A DNA stretch of 40,752 nucleotides from Cyanobacteriota bacterium (GCA_025356295.1 JANXUJ010000002.1:1-40752), one strand, 5' to 3'; counted from the first letter of the stretch, positions 27,084 to 34,374 are shown. Notes: a model not told the origin generated them from the letters alone. A program made the numbers and translations.

Positions 27084-27112
27084 ATCAAGGCTAAGAAATT
27101 AAGGCTTAGTTA
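27071..27112. repeat. 12-bp direct repeat across two convergent stops
   Basis: AAGGCTTAGTTA occurs at 27071-27082 and again, as AAGGCTTAGTTAG, at 27101-27112, with a partial copy AAGGCTAAG between (27087). The first copy encodes the end of the LysM protein, and the second encodes the end of the minus-strand gene. It looks like a small local duplication. Confidence 0.6.
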
Positions 27113-27782
27113 GTTTAGTAGTTGGTTGTAAAGTCTCGAAATTGACTTTTTTAGGACTAACTAATGCGGCATCCCGATCTTGCCAACGATCGCGAACAGG
27201 AGTTAGCTCTACTGGTGTTGATAATAAAGGCGGGCTAATGCTAGGACGATCAAAATTACTCTCATAAGATCGACTGCTCGTATAAACTCTTTGACGCAAT
27301 TCGGCAATTCTTTCAGCGATTCGCTCGTCCGCATTTGCGGAAATCGCTAGAGGGTCACGCATTGAGTTATAGGCTTGGTCAACTCTTGACGATATGAGCA
27401 TCTTGCGATCGCTATTATTGACTTTTGCCACAAAATTCGGTCGAGTCAAATTACCTAACTCCTGTTGCGAGCGAGCTTTCATCTCCGCAATGACTTCCTG
27501 CTCGTCTAAGAAAAATGAAGTTTTACCATCTTGCGCTGATGGTGATGACTTGGGAGATTCTTTGGGCTTAGCTGTAGGGGCGAACTTAGGTAATTTAACC
27601 CCAGCAGGTGAGGGATTAACGCCCTCTAAGGCGTGCTTGCCAAAACGATAAGCTAACAGCCCAGTCACAGCCCCCACAACTATCATGGCAAGTAGCAGAA
27701 GTAGACTATAACTTAGTCTAAATTTCTTAGCAGGCTTTTTTTTCTTGCGCGATCGCTTTTCGGGGCGGGGTGATACCATCAC
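27099..27782 (-). CDS. Membrane-anchored protein of unknown function
   Basis: I recognise no family in this 227-aa protein. A strongly basic N-terminus (RPEKRSRKKKKPAKKFR) precedes one membrane helix (about 26-46), so it is anchored with the N-terminus inside. A Pro/Lys/Ser linker follows, then a helical region (EQEVIAEMKARSQQELGNLT and AERIAELRQRVYTSSRSYES) and a Pro-rich tail. The ATG start has GGTATC just upstream rather than a ribosome binding site. It converges on the LysM gene and shares the 12-bp repeat at its 3' end. Topology is clear; function is unknown. Confidence 0.7.
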   Translation of the reverse strand: MMVSPRPEKRSRKKKKPAKKFRLSYSLLLLLAMIVVGAVTGLLAYRFGKHALEGVNPSPAGVKLPKFAPTAKPKESPKSSPSAQDGKTSFFLDEQEVIAEMKARSQQELGNLTRPNFVAKVNNSDRKMLISSRVDQAYNSMRDPLAISANADERIAERIAELRQRVYTSSRSYESNFDRPSISPPLLSTPVELTPVRDRWQDRDAALVSPKKVNFETLQPTTKLTKP

Positions 27783-27885
27783 AAACTTATTTAGCTAATA
27801 TTGCTATCAGGCAACCTGTGAGGTAGCTTACTTGATAGCATATAATACTTGCGGCTACAATAGCGGCTATAATCGCAACAATCCA

Positions 27886-27957
27886 CCTAGGTTGGCTGAC
27901 TGGTAAAGCAAACGACTCATAATCGTTGATATGTCGGTTCGATTCCGACACCTAGGA
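27886..27957 (+). tRNA. tRNA with CAT anticodon, probably tRNA-Ile2 (lysidine type)
   Basis: A cloverleaf of 72 nt: acceptor CCTAGGT/ACCTAGG, D-arm GCT...AGC with GG, anticodon stem AACGA/TCGTT around CTCATAA (anticodon CAT), T-arm GTCGG/CCGAC with TTCGATT, and discriminator A. CCA is not encoded. It lacks the three G-C pairs of initiator tRNA-Met, and C1 pairs with G72. The GGCTGAxTGG...AAAGC and ACTCATAAT blocks resemble chloroplast trnI-CAU, so I favour Ile2, whose C34 is changed to lysidine by TilS. Elongator Met is the alternative. Confidence 0.85.
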
Positions 27958-27977
27958 TTTAGATTCAGTAAAGTTAA

Positions 27978-28814
27978 TTACCATGCATCAATGATCTTTT
28001 GCATGGTTTTTTCAGCAAGCCCTTTCACGTTTGCAATCATATCTGGGATTGATGTAAATAACTGCTGCGATCGCTGTTCATGGATCGGTCGAGCAAACTT
28101 ACCGTTTTTTGATTGCCCTAGCTTACGTTCTAGATCGGCAAAATTCATTGTGTTCAAATCTTTTAGCACTTGTAATTTTTTGGGATCATGATCATCAGTA
28201 TTCTTGTTTTTTAGCGTTGTTTTAGATGGTATTTTAGCTGGTTTATCAGGCTTACTGCTTTTTTTAGGTACTGTTATAGCAGGTTGAATAGGCAGTTCAA
28301 TAATTGTGCTAGCAGGGTTTAAATGTGATTCTAACTGTGACGTTAGTTGATCTACGAGTGTTTGCAAACTTTGCAAACTAGAATGCATCTTCTGCTCGAT
28401 TGTGCGTTCGATCGTAGCTGTAAGTTTCTGCTCTAATCGGATAGCGATCGCTTGCTCTATTTGGTCTAATTTTTGAGGGATAATTTGAGGAGTAATTGGA
28501 TTTGGGAAAGATCGCGATCGCAAAAAATGATACTGCTCAAGGATAGTTGACTCTAGATCGGGTGGAACTACATAAGCGCGAATAGCCGTAAATTGAGCAT
28601 CTATTTCTTGGGCTTTCATGGCGGCATAATACTCAAAATCTCCTTCTAAAATCTGGAAAGAGATTGGTGAAGTTTTGGATAATAGGATCGGTCTGACTGT
28701 GTCACCTGCGCGTAAAAACAAATTCGCAAGATGCTCAATCTGACTTGATTCAAATTGAGATGGGTTGGGTGGGGCGATCGTATCAAGGTCAATTGAAGAA
28801 GTCAGTAAACTCAT
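27978..28814 (-). CDS. ParB-like protein with coiled coil and C-terminal helix-hairpin-helix
   Basis: A 278-aa protein. Residues about 15-85 resemble the N-terminal ParB/sulfiredoxin fold (LANLFLRAGDTVRPILL, then FQILEGDFEYYAAMKAQEID). The usual nucleotide motif GERRxxAA reads GDFEYYAA, so canonical CTP binding is doubtful. Residues about 112-166 are a coiled coil (LDQIEQAIAIRLEQKL and on). A Lys/Pro-rich linker follows, then residues 215-278 with IANVKGLAEKTMQKII, which looks like a DNA-binding helix-hairpin-helix. No classical ParB helix-turn-helix was seen. Its ATG overlaps the TGA of the nuclease-ParA gene (ATGA), so the two are translationally coupled and probably act together. Confidence 0.7.
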   Translation of the reverse strand: MSLLTSSIDLDTIAPPNPSQFESSQIEHLANLFLRAGDTVRPILLSKTSPISFQILEGDFEYYAAMKAQEIDAQFTAIRAYVVPPDLESTILEQYHFLRSRSFPNPITPQIIPQKLDQIEQAIAIRLEQKLTATIERTIEQKMHSSLQSLQTLVDQLTSQLESHLNPASTIIELPIQPAITVPKKSSKPDKPAKIPSKTTLKNKNTDDHDPKKLQVLKDLNTMNFADLERKLGQSKNGKFARPIHEQRSQQLFTSIPDMIANVKGLAEKTMQKIIDAW

Positions 28815-30202
28815 GATCGGAGTCCTATTTTACTGAGGATTTCATTGGCTAGTTCTTCAAACTCGGCGGCCGACATTGAGTCAGGCTTGAAGTCAAAAAT
28901 AGATTTTGGATCAGGGATTTGGCGATCGCCTTCCATCACAAAATTATCAATCGCGCGTGACAAATCTTCCCTCTGAAAAATTCTTGTTTCGAGAACAGGG
29001 AATCCATAGCGCTCTTCGACAACTTTCTCTTGTTTTGGCAAAGTCGCTTTCACATAGTTAGCATTTGTCAATATTTTAGAAGGTAATACTCTTAAGATAT
29101 TTACCGCAGGTCGATTAATGAAAACTCGGAATTCATCAATTTCTTCGACAAAGTTTTTGACATTGCGTAAACCCTCATTGGCAAATGGTTTTAAATCGGA
29201 AGGAACAATCAAATAATCACAAGCAATCAGGGCGATTTTGGCATACAGATTTAACGAAGGCGGCGTATCGATGAGAACGACATCATAGTCGTCTTTGACC
29301 AGTTCTAATTTTTTGACTAAATGGGTTTTAGAGCTATCTTTGTCAACTAATCTCGCTTCCTGCCAGATTAAGTTAATATGAGCAGGAATAACGTCCACTT
29401 CAGGATATGTAAAGGTTCCCTTTAAGGCAATATCAGGAATGTAACTGGATTTGGGATAGAAGACGACATTGTAAATATTGCTGTCTTTGAGCGTGTCATC
29501 TTCTTCAGTATCAAACTTCATTAATCCCGCGGCATAGGTCGTATTTGCTTGGCTATCGAGATCGATAATCAAAACCTTTAATCCTTTACGACTCATGGCG
29601 GCGGCAAGATTAATAGTGGTTGTAGTTTTACCAACACCACCTTTGTTGTGATAGATTGCGATCGTTTTCATATTTCTTACTGTTTTTGGTTTTAGAGTTG
29701 TTAAAGGCTGAGTTATAGTTTCTACAAGGCTAAGCAGATTAATCGCAGGGATAGATTTATTGATCGCAACACTAGATAATCTATCCCTGCCAATAATATC
29801 GCTAATTTTCTTGATTTTGTCAGTAATTTCTGCACCTTGACATTGAAAATTTAGCTTTACCTGTTCATTAACAAGTTCATAAATCCGAAAATCTTTTCCA
29901 TTAGTCAGCACACCATAGACAACCTGCAACTTCGTTAAGTAATAACTAAGTCGCCGCACATGAAAATTAAGATTTTGTTTGGGACTTTTAGCTTCTATCA
30001 CCACGCAAACTTTGGGGGATGAGTCAGTGGCGCTGGGAAAAACTTGAGATGTCAGGGCGAGAAAGTCTAAGCGAATATTACCAAGTGCGACTTCCTGATG
30101 CCATTTACTAGGGTCGTAGCCAAGCGCGGGCAGAAGATACTGCACAATTAACTTGCTTTCGACTTCACTCTCATTTCGACAAAGATTGGGATTAAAGCTC
30201 AT
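28811..30202 (-). CDS. Fusion of HsdR-N-like PD-(D/E)xK nuclease domain and ParA ATPase
   Basis: A 463-aa two-part protein. Residues about 8-115 resemble the N-terminal nuclease domain of type I restriction HsdR: acidic helix ESEVESKLIVQYLLPALGYD, Asp46 in IRLDFLAL, Glu70-Ala-Lys72 in VVIEAKSP, and the trailing LQVVYGVLTNGKDFRIYEL. This gives D-x23-ExK. Residues 178-463 are a full ParA: MKTIAIYHNKGGVGKTTTTI (deviant Walker A, Lys187 and Lys192), DLDSQANTT, VLIDTPPSL and PSDLKPFANEG. Met178 is where a stand-alone ParA would begin. The gene overlaps coaX by 11 nt and the ParB-like gene by 4 nt. It could be a defence, segregation or nucleoid-positioning ATPase; nuclease activity is inferred from residues only. 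Confidence 0.82.
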   Translation of the reverse strand: MSFNPNLCRNESEVESKLIVQYLLPALGYDPSKWHQEVALGNIRLDFLALTSQVFPSATDSSPKVCVVIEAKSPKQNLNFHVRRLSYYLTKLQVVYGVLTNGKDFRIYELVNEQVKLNFQCQGAEITDKIKKISDIIGRDRLSSVAINKSIPAINLLSLVETITQPLTTLKPKTVRNMKTIAIYHNKGGVGKTTTTINLAAAMSRKGLKVLIIDLDSQANTTYAAGLMKFDTEEDDTLKDSNIYNVVFYPKSSYIPDIALKGTFTYPEVDVIPAHINLIWQEARLVDKDSSKTHLVKKLELVKDDYDVVLIDTPPSLNLYAKIALIACDYLIVPSDLKPFANEGLRNVKNFVEEIDEFRVFINRPAVNILRVLPSKILTNANYVKATLPKQEKVVEERYGFPVLETRIFQREDLSRAIDNFVMEGDRQIPDPKSIFDFKPDSMSAAEFEELANEILSKIGLRS

Positions 30203-30896
30203 GGCAATGGAATAGCCCCCGAAAAATCAAATCTTTGTCGATTATATCTACTTTCAGCCCCCATTGCTTGAGCCGATCGCGATCGCCACCTGTCAAGACT
30301 ATATAGCTTTGCGGAAAATGCGATCGCCAATCATTTATATAAGCTTGCAAACCAGCCAGCAATATTTGAGCTACACCTGATTGCATGGCACTAATCGTAT
30401 CAGTTGCCCATCTTGCGGGTAAAACTTCGGGTATAAGAATATCAGGTAAGCCAGCAGTATTTTGATGCAAGCTCGAAAATTGCGATCGCAAACCAGCGAT
30501 GATTGCGCCACCGACCAGAGTTTGATGAGTATCAATCCCCGTAATTGTCAGCGCCGTACCTGCATCAATCACTAACACAGGATAACCGTAGGTCTGTCCT
30601 GCCCCAAAGGCGGCTAGGGCGCGATCTACTCCCATGGTGGAGTACAAGCCTTGTAGTGGTACATCAGCAGTTGTGACAATTTGAGTCTGAGCGAAGTGAT
30701 GCCAACTGGTGACAATATGGGGAACTACTGAGGCGATCGCGATTCGAGCAAAATTTTTATTAGCAAGTTTTAATTCTAAAGTCGGCAATTGATCATGAGT
30801 ACAAGAGTATTCTTCAAAGCGATCACCATCAAAAATCGCCGCCCGAATTCTGGTATTACCGATCGTGATCGCTAGCCATTCTGGAGATTTACACAT
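30192..30896 (-). CDS. coaX: Type III pantothenate kinase
   Basis: CoaX phosphorylates pantothenate, the first committed step of coenzyme A synthesis, and belongs to the ASKHA fold. The 234-aa protein has GVDRALAAFGA, VLVIDAGTALTI and GGAIIAGL. The N-terminal P-loop reads AITIGNTR, whereas the family usually has D-x-GNT, so the first Asp is Thr here. I recall a similar loss in other cyanobacterial CoaX, which would make it lineage-specific rather than a lesion. Its last 11 nt overlap the start of the nuclease-ParA gene, making a three-gene minus-strand operon. Confidence 0.92.
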   Translation of the reverse strand: MCKSPEWLAITIGNTRIRAAIFDGDRFEEYSCTHDQLPTLELKLANKNFARIAIASVVPHIVTSWHHFAQTQIVTTADVPLQGLYSTMGVDRALAAFGAGQTYGYPVLVIDAGTALTITGIDTHQTLVGGAIIAGLRSQFSSLHQNTAGLPDILIPEVLPARWATDTISAMQSGVAQILLAGLQAYINDWRSHFPQSYIVLTGGDRDRLKQWGLKVDIIDKDLIFRGLFHCHEL

Positions 30897-30938
30897 TAAT
30901 TCAACTTACTAAATCATCGTAAAACTGATCTCATTTTG

Positions 30939-30989
30939 GAGCTAATTTTATTTTTTAGCGCATACGGCGCTAAAAAATAAAATTAGCTC
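30939..30989. repeat. 23-bp perfect palindrome between divergent genes
   Basis: Left arm 30939-30961 pairs with 30967-30989 with a 5-nt loop; the top is TTAGCGCATACGGCGCTAA. It sits 42 bp upstream of coaX and 89 bp upstream of the RDD gene, which diverge, so it terminates neither. It resembles the palindromes at 15664 and 3612. The rest of 30897-31078 holds no gene I can support. Confidence 0.75.
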
Positions 30990-31078
30990 TGCGTCTAGTA
31001 AAGCGTCCCTTTTGCTTTGTGGGTTATGAATAAGCTACGATAAATACCAGTCTTCGCTTATTCATAACGCTTTTTACA

Positions 31079-31918
31079 ATGGACTTCGAGCCAGCTTATA
31101 GCCGCTATCCTCTTGCTACGGTTAATCAACGCCTCGGCGCATTGATCATTGACTTTTTAAGTTGTTGGTTTATCTCAGAGCTGATCCAGTCTTTGCTGTC
31201 GATCGCCTCACCGAGTCCTTTAGGCTTCGTTACTTTTGCGGTGACTTGGTTTATCTTTCGCGTACTTGTGGCGGCTCGCGGTCAAGGACAAAGTTTTGGG
31301 CGGTGGTTACTGAGCATTCGCGTCATTGATGCCGAGTTTGGCAAAACCGCAGGATTTGCCGCATTTTTTAAGCGTGAGATTTTTGTATTTGTTTGTTCTT
31401 TGTCTCTGATTGCGACTATTACCTCAACTCTGATTGTATTTGCTTGGATTCCTTTTGCTGCTGATGCCGCTTTTGCGATCGTTGACAACGAGAAGCGTCA
31501 AGCCTTTCATGATCGCATTAGCAGTACTATTTCGATCCAGAGTCGCAAAGGATTTGACCTTGATCAAAAAATGGGCAAGCTTTTTAACCAAGCAGGGCAA
31601 CAAGCGAATAAGCTCTATCAAAGTCGTCAAGATGACCGTCAAGAGCGCGATCAATATCAAACACCTAAGCAAGCACGAACTCAATCAAAACGCCGTCCTC
31701 GTTCTAAAACGAGACCACCGCAAGATTATGATCGGGAATATGAGCGTCCATACGAAGACCCTTTAGAAACTTCTTATGGTGAAAATATTTACGATAAAAA
31801 TATTTACGATAAAAATACTTATGGTGAGAATACTTATGGTGAGAATACTTATAGTGACGCTGATTATGAAGATGAAATACCACCTAAGCGATCGGCTCGC
31901 CGTCCACGCCGCAAATAG
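31079..31918 (+). CDS. RDD family membrane protein with charged repeat tail
   Basis: The RDD domain (about 10-155) has the family Arg and Asp residues in NQRLGALIIDFL and QSFGRWLLSIRVID. Three to four hydrophobic helices lie at about 22-42, 46-64, 98-118 and 120-134. RDD proteins are poorly understood; some are Na+/H+ transport or membrane-organising factors. After the last helix comes a long hydrophilic tail (about 155-279), rich in Arg/Gln/Lys, then an acidic Tyr-rich stretch made of five-residue repeats (NIYDK, NTYGE), then a basic end (PKRSARRPRRK). The ATG follows directly on ACA with no ribosome binding site. Its last 35 bp overlap the convergent oxidoreductase gene. Confidence 0.85.
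   Translation: MDFEPAYSRYPLATVNQRLGALIIDFLSCWFISELIQSLLSIASPSPLGFVTFAVTWFIFRVLVAARGQGQSFGRWLLSIRVIDAEFGKTAGFAAFFKREIFVFVCSLSLIATITSTLIVFAWIPFAADAAFAIVDNEKRQAFHDRISSTISIQSRKGFDLDQKMGKLFNQAGQQANKLYQSRQDDRQERDQYQTPKQARTQSKRRPRSKTRPPQDYDREYERPYEDPLETSYGENIYDKNIYDKNTYGENTYGENTYSDADYEDEIPPKRSARRPRRK
31775..31849 (+). repeat. 15-bp in-frame tandem repeat inside the RDD gene
   Basis: Five 15-bp units run from 31775 to 31849, with a partial sixth. Units are variants of TATGGTGAGAATACT and TACGATAAAAATATT. They encode YGENx/YDKNx pentapeptides. Units 2-3 and 4-5 are almost identical pairs, so copy number probably varies by slippage. Confidence 0.85.
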
Positions 31919-32999
31919 CTGATGCTACATCCAGCCATTTCTTCTGCTGGTGTGACTCTTGAGTCAAGTCCATGAGCATTTGTGACCATGCGCCCTCATA
32001 CAGACTCGGTGTCATCGATTGTCCTGTTTGAATGGACTGAATCCAGCGATCGCATATGGCAAGTACGGGCGCAAGACGACCATCGGTATAGGTTTTTGGT
32101 AAGTCATACTCAGGCGGAATTGACATAACTTCCATTTCAGCGCGATCGAGTTTGCCTTGTTGCAGACTAAAGCCGTGGACATAATCTGCTTGATTAGCAC
32201 TACCTAAAACTAAAGTTCCATTCTCACCATAAACCGTTAGCCAATGACCTCGACCACGATAGGTAGCAGTGCTTAGTGAAATATTGCAAGGTGTTCCATC
32301 TGCAAATTCTAAGAGAATATTGCAAGTATCATCAGCATCGACAGAGTGCAGAACTCCATTAGCATCGGGGCGATCGCTGATCGCCGTACTGAGTTGTCCG
32401 CAAAGACTACTGATATCACCAAATAGCCAGCGCACATAATCAAAAACATGAGAACCGATCGCACCTAATGCACCGCCACCATAAGCTTTTTGGCTATACC
32501 AATTCCAAATGCGTTTGGGATCGGCTCGCCCTTGCACCAGCCACTCAATTGTAATCAGTCGTTTTTTGCCAATATGGTTATGATCGAGCAGATGCTTCAG
32601 ATATTGCCATTGTGGAACACAACGGAACTCAAAATCAGTGGCAGTAATCAGTTGATGCTTTTGGGCAAGCTGATAAAGAGCGATCGCTTCTTGAGCATTC
32701 ATCGTCACTGGCTTTTCCAGCAGAATATGTTTGCCTGCATTGATCGCCGCTAGAGCCTGTTCATAATGGAAGCTTGGCGGTGTGGAGATAGTTACGGCTT
32801 GAACTTCTCGGAGCGCAAGTAAATCATCAAGGCGATCGCAAGCGTGAGGGATACCAAATTTATCGGCAATTTGTTTTGCTTTAGAGCGATCGCGATGATA
32901 GACAGCCACAACTTCTGTATCAGGATGAATTTGGAGAGCAGGAATATGAATAATCTGCCCAAACCCTGTTCCGATAATACCGATACCAATTTTTGACAT
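31884..32999 (-). CDS. Gfo/Idh/MocA family oxidoreductase
   Basis: An NAD(P)-dependent sugar or inositol-type dehydrogenase. The Rossmann part (about 1-120) has IGIGIIGTGFGQIIHIPAL, VTISTPPSFHYEQALAA and the signature LLEKPVTMNA with its catalytic Lys. The C-terminal alpha/beta domain has YGGGALGAIGSHVFDYVRWLFG. The frame opens at 33029, but I choose the ATG at 32999 because the conserved core (MSKIGIGIIGTGFG) starts there and a weak TAGG precedes it. That gives 371 aa. The substrate cannot be told. The 3' end overlaps the RDD gene by 35 bp in antisense, which is unusual for this window. It lies 64 bp from the divergent Uma2 gene. Confidence 0.92.
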   Translation of the reverse strand: MSKIGIGIIGTGFGQIIHIPALQIHPDTEVVAVYHRDRSKAKQIADKFGIPHACDRLDDLLALREVQAVTISTPPSFHYEQALAAINAGKHILLEKPVTMNAQEAIALYQLAQKHQLITATDFEFRCVPQWQYLKHLLDHNHIGKKRLITIEWLVQGRADPKRIWNWYSQKAYGGGALGAIGSHVFDYVRWLFGDISSLCGQLSTAISDRPDANGVLHSVDADDTCNILLEFADGTPCNISLSTATYRGRGHWLTVYGENGTLVLGSANQADYVHGFSLQQGKLDRAEMEVMSIPPEYDLPKTYTDGRLAPVLAICDRWIQSIQTGQSMTPSLYEGAWSQMLMDLTQESHQQKKWLDVASAICGVDGEPIA

Positions 33000-33063
33000 A
33001 TTAAACCTAATAGAAGCGGTGTTTCTCATTTATAATACATACAAACTAATCTGTGTTTAACTC

Positions 33064-33744
33064 ATGGTCACAGCAGTTTCACTATTAGACAGACAGTCGC
33101 TATTTACTGACTCGACTCCAGAACACAATCGCGGCGAAAACCGAGTCACCCTAAATGGTTTGACTTGGCAAGCTTATCAACAAATCCTTGAGGCTCTGCC
33201 TCAGAGCCGTGCTAGTCGCCTAACTTATGATCATGGAACTTTAGAAATTACAATGCCCTTAGAAACTCATGAATATGCGAGTGAATTAATCAGCTTGTTT
33301 ATTCGTATTCTTGCGGTAGAGATGGGATTGCGGCTTAAATCTATGCGCTCGACAACTATAAATCGTCAAGCCTTTAATCGCGGGGCTGAACCAGACTGCG
33401 CTTACTACATTCAAAATCAGTCCAAAGTCGCAGGTAAAATCGTTGACTTTACTCAAGACCCTCCGCCTGATTTGGTTGTGGAAGTTGATATTACGCACAC
33501 TGATATTGATAAAAACCGCATTTATGCTAGTTTCGGCGTGCCTGAGTTTTGGCGATACAATGGCAAGGAGTTAAAGATATATCAATTACAGCAGCAGAAT
33601 GTTTATATAGAATGTGATCGCAGTCCCACATTTAATTGGATTGACAAAGAATATCTCTATCGCTTTTTAGAAGAAGCGAAAGAAGATGAAGTTGCTGCCG
33701 AAATTAGGTTTCGAGCGTTTGTCAGGAACCAAAAGTTAGTGTAA
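33064..33744 (+). CDS. Uma2 (DUF820) family protein, restriction-endonuclease-like fold
   Basis: A 226-aa member of a family that is greatly expanded in cyanobacteria. Typical blocks are LTWQAYQQILEALPQSRASRLTYDHGTLEIT, GAEPDCAYYI, and PPDLVVEVDITHTDIDKNRIYASFGVPEFWRY. The PD-(D/E)xK-like core (Glu in LEITMPLETHE, Asp in EPDCAYY, E-V-D) is kept, which would fit a nuclease, but most copies have no demonstrated activity, and they are often linked to transposition or selfish behaviour. The ATG start follows TTTAACTC. It is convergent with cobO, with an AT-rich 21-bp spacer. Confidence 0.93.
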   Translation: MVTAVSLLDRQSLFTDSTPEHNRGENRVTLNGLTWQAYQQILEALPQSRASRLTYDHGTLEITMPLETHEYASELISLFIRILAVEMGLRLKSMRSTTINRQAFNRGAEPDCAYYIQNQSKVAGKIVDFTQDPPPDLVVEVDITHTDIDKNRIYASFGVPEFWRYNGKELKIYQLQQQNVYIECDRSPTFNWIDKEYLYRFLEEAKEDEVAAEIRFRAFVRNQKLV

Positions 33745-33765
33745 GTGTGTAAATAATTTAAAAAT

Positions 33766-34374
33766 TTAAAATTCTATTCCTGCTTGAGCCTTAACACCTT
33801 GCTCTCTAAATGGATGTTTGACCATTTCCATTCTAGTTACTAAGTCAGCAACTTCGATTAGTTCCAGTGGAGCGCCTCGCCCTGTAAGAATGACATGCGA
33901 ATCAGCAGGTTTTTCTTTTAAACCAGCGATTACAGTTTCGACATCAAGATAGCCTAACTTAAGTGCAATATTTACTTCATCAAGTAAAACAAGTTTGTAT
34001 TCAGGATTTTTGATATAGCTTAGACCGACTTCCCACGCTTCTTTAGTTTTGGCAATATCGCGATCGCGGTCTTGAGTTTCCCATGTGAATCCTTCACCCA
34101 AAGCCTGAAAAACGAGTTGATCCTGCCACATTTCAAATACTTTTTTTTCCGCAGGCTCCCAAGCACCTTTGATGAACTGCACGATCGCGACTTTGTATCC
34201 ATGTCCCAGCGATCGCAATACCATACCCAGTGCGGCGGTAGTTTTACCCTTACCATCACCCGTGTTAATTATGATAAGACCCTTTTCGAGATTGCGCTCA
34301 GCGACACGTTGATGCTGCACCTCTTGACGGCGTTTCATCTTGGTACGGTGTTGCTCAGTGGTGAGTTCGGTCAT
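33766..34374 (-). CDS. cobO: Cob(I)yrinic acid a,c-diamide adenosyltransferase
   Basis: CobO/BtuR transfers the 5'-deoxyadenosyl group from ATP to the reduced cobalt of the corrin, making adenosylcobyrinate diamide. The 202-aa protein has the phosphate loop NTGDGKGKTTAALGM (about 37-51), FIKGAWEPAEKKVFE and LVLLDEVNIALKLGYLDVE. It is a typical BtuR-family P-loop enzyme. It lies about 1.2 kb from cobI but on its own, divergent from the antiporter gene with 56 bp between. No cobalamin riboswitch is visible upstream. The ATG at 34374 has no strong ribosome binding site. Confidence 0.95.
   Translation of the reverse strand: MTELTTEQHRTKMKRRQEVQHQRVAERNLEKGLIIINTGDGKGKTTAALGMVLRSLGHGYKVAIVQFIKGAWEPAEKKVFEMWQDQLVFQALGEGFTWETQDRDRDIAKTKEAWEVGLSYIKNPEYKLVLLDEVNIALKLGYLDVETVIAGLKEKPADSHVILTGRGAPLELIEVADLVTRMEMVKHPFREQGVKAQAGIEF

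Noticed and set aside
27886..30896. A genomic island inserted at the tRNA next to the nuclease-ParA operon.
   Set aside because: No duplicated tRNA 3' end was seen further along, no integrase is present, and the fusion gene overlaps the housekeeping gene coaX, so there is no clean island edge.
31775..31849. CRISPR-like array.
   Set aside because: The 15-bp units are in frame in a gene, contiguous and without spacers.
33064..33744. Uma2 protein as an active defence nuclease.
   Set aside because: The family is very common in cyanobacteria and mostly without shown activity, and no partner gene is adjacent.
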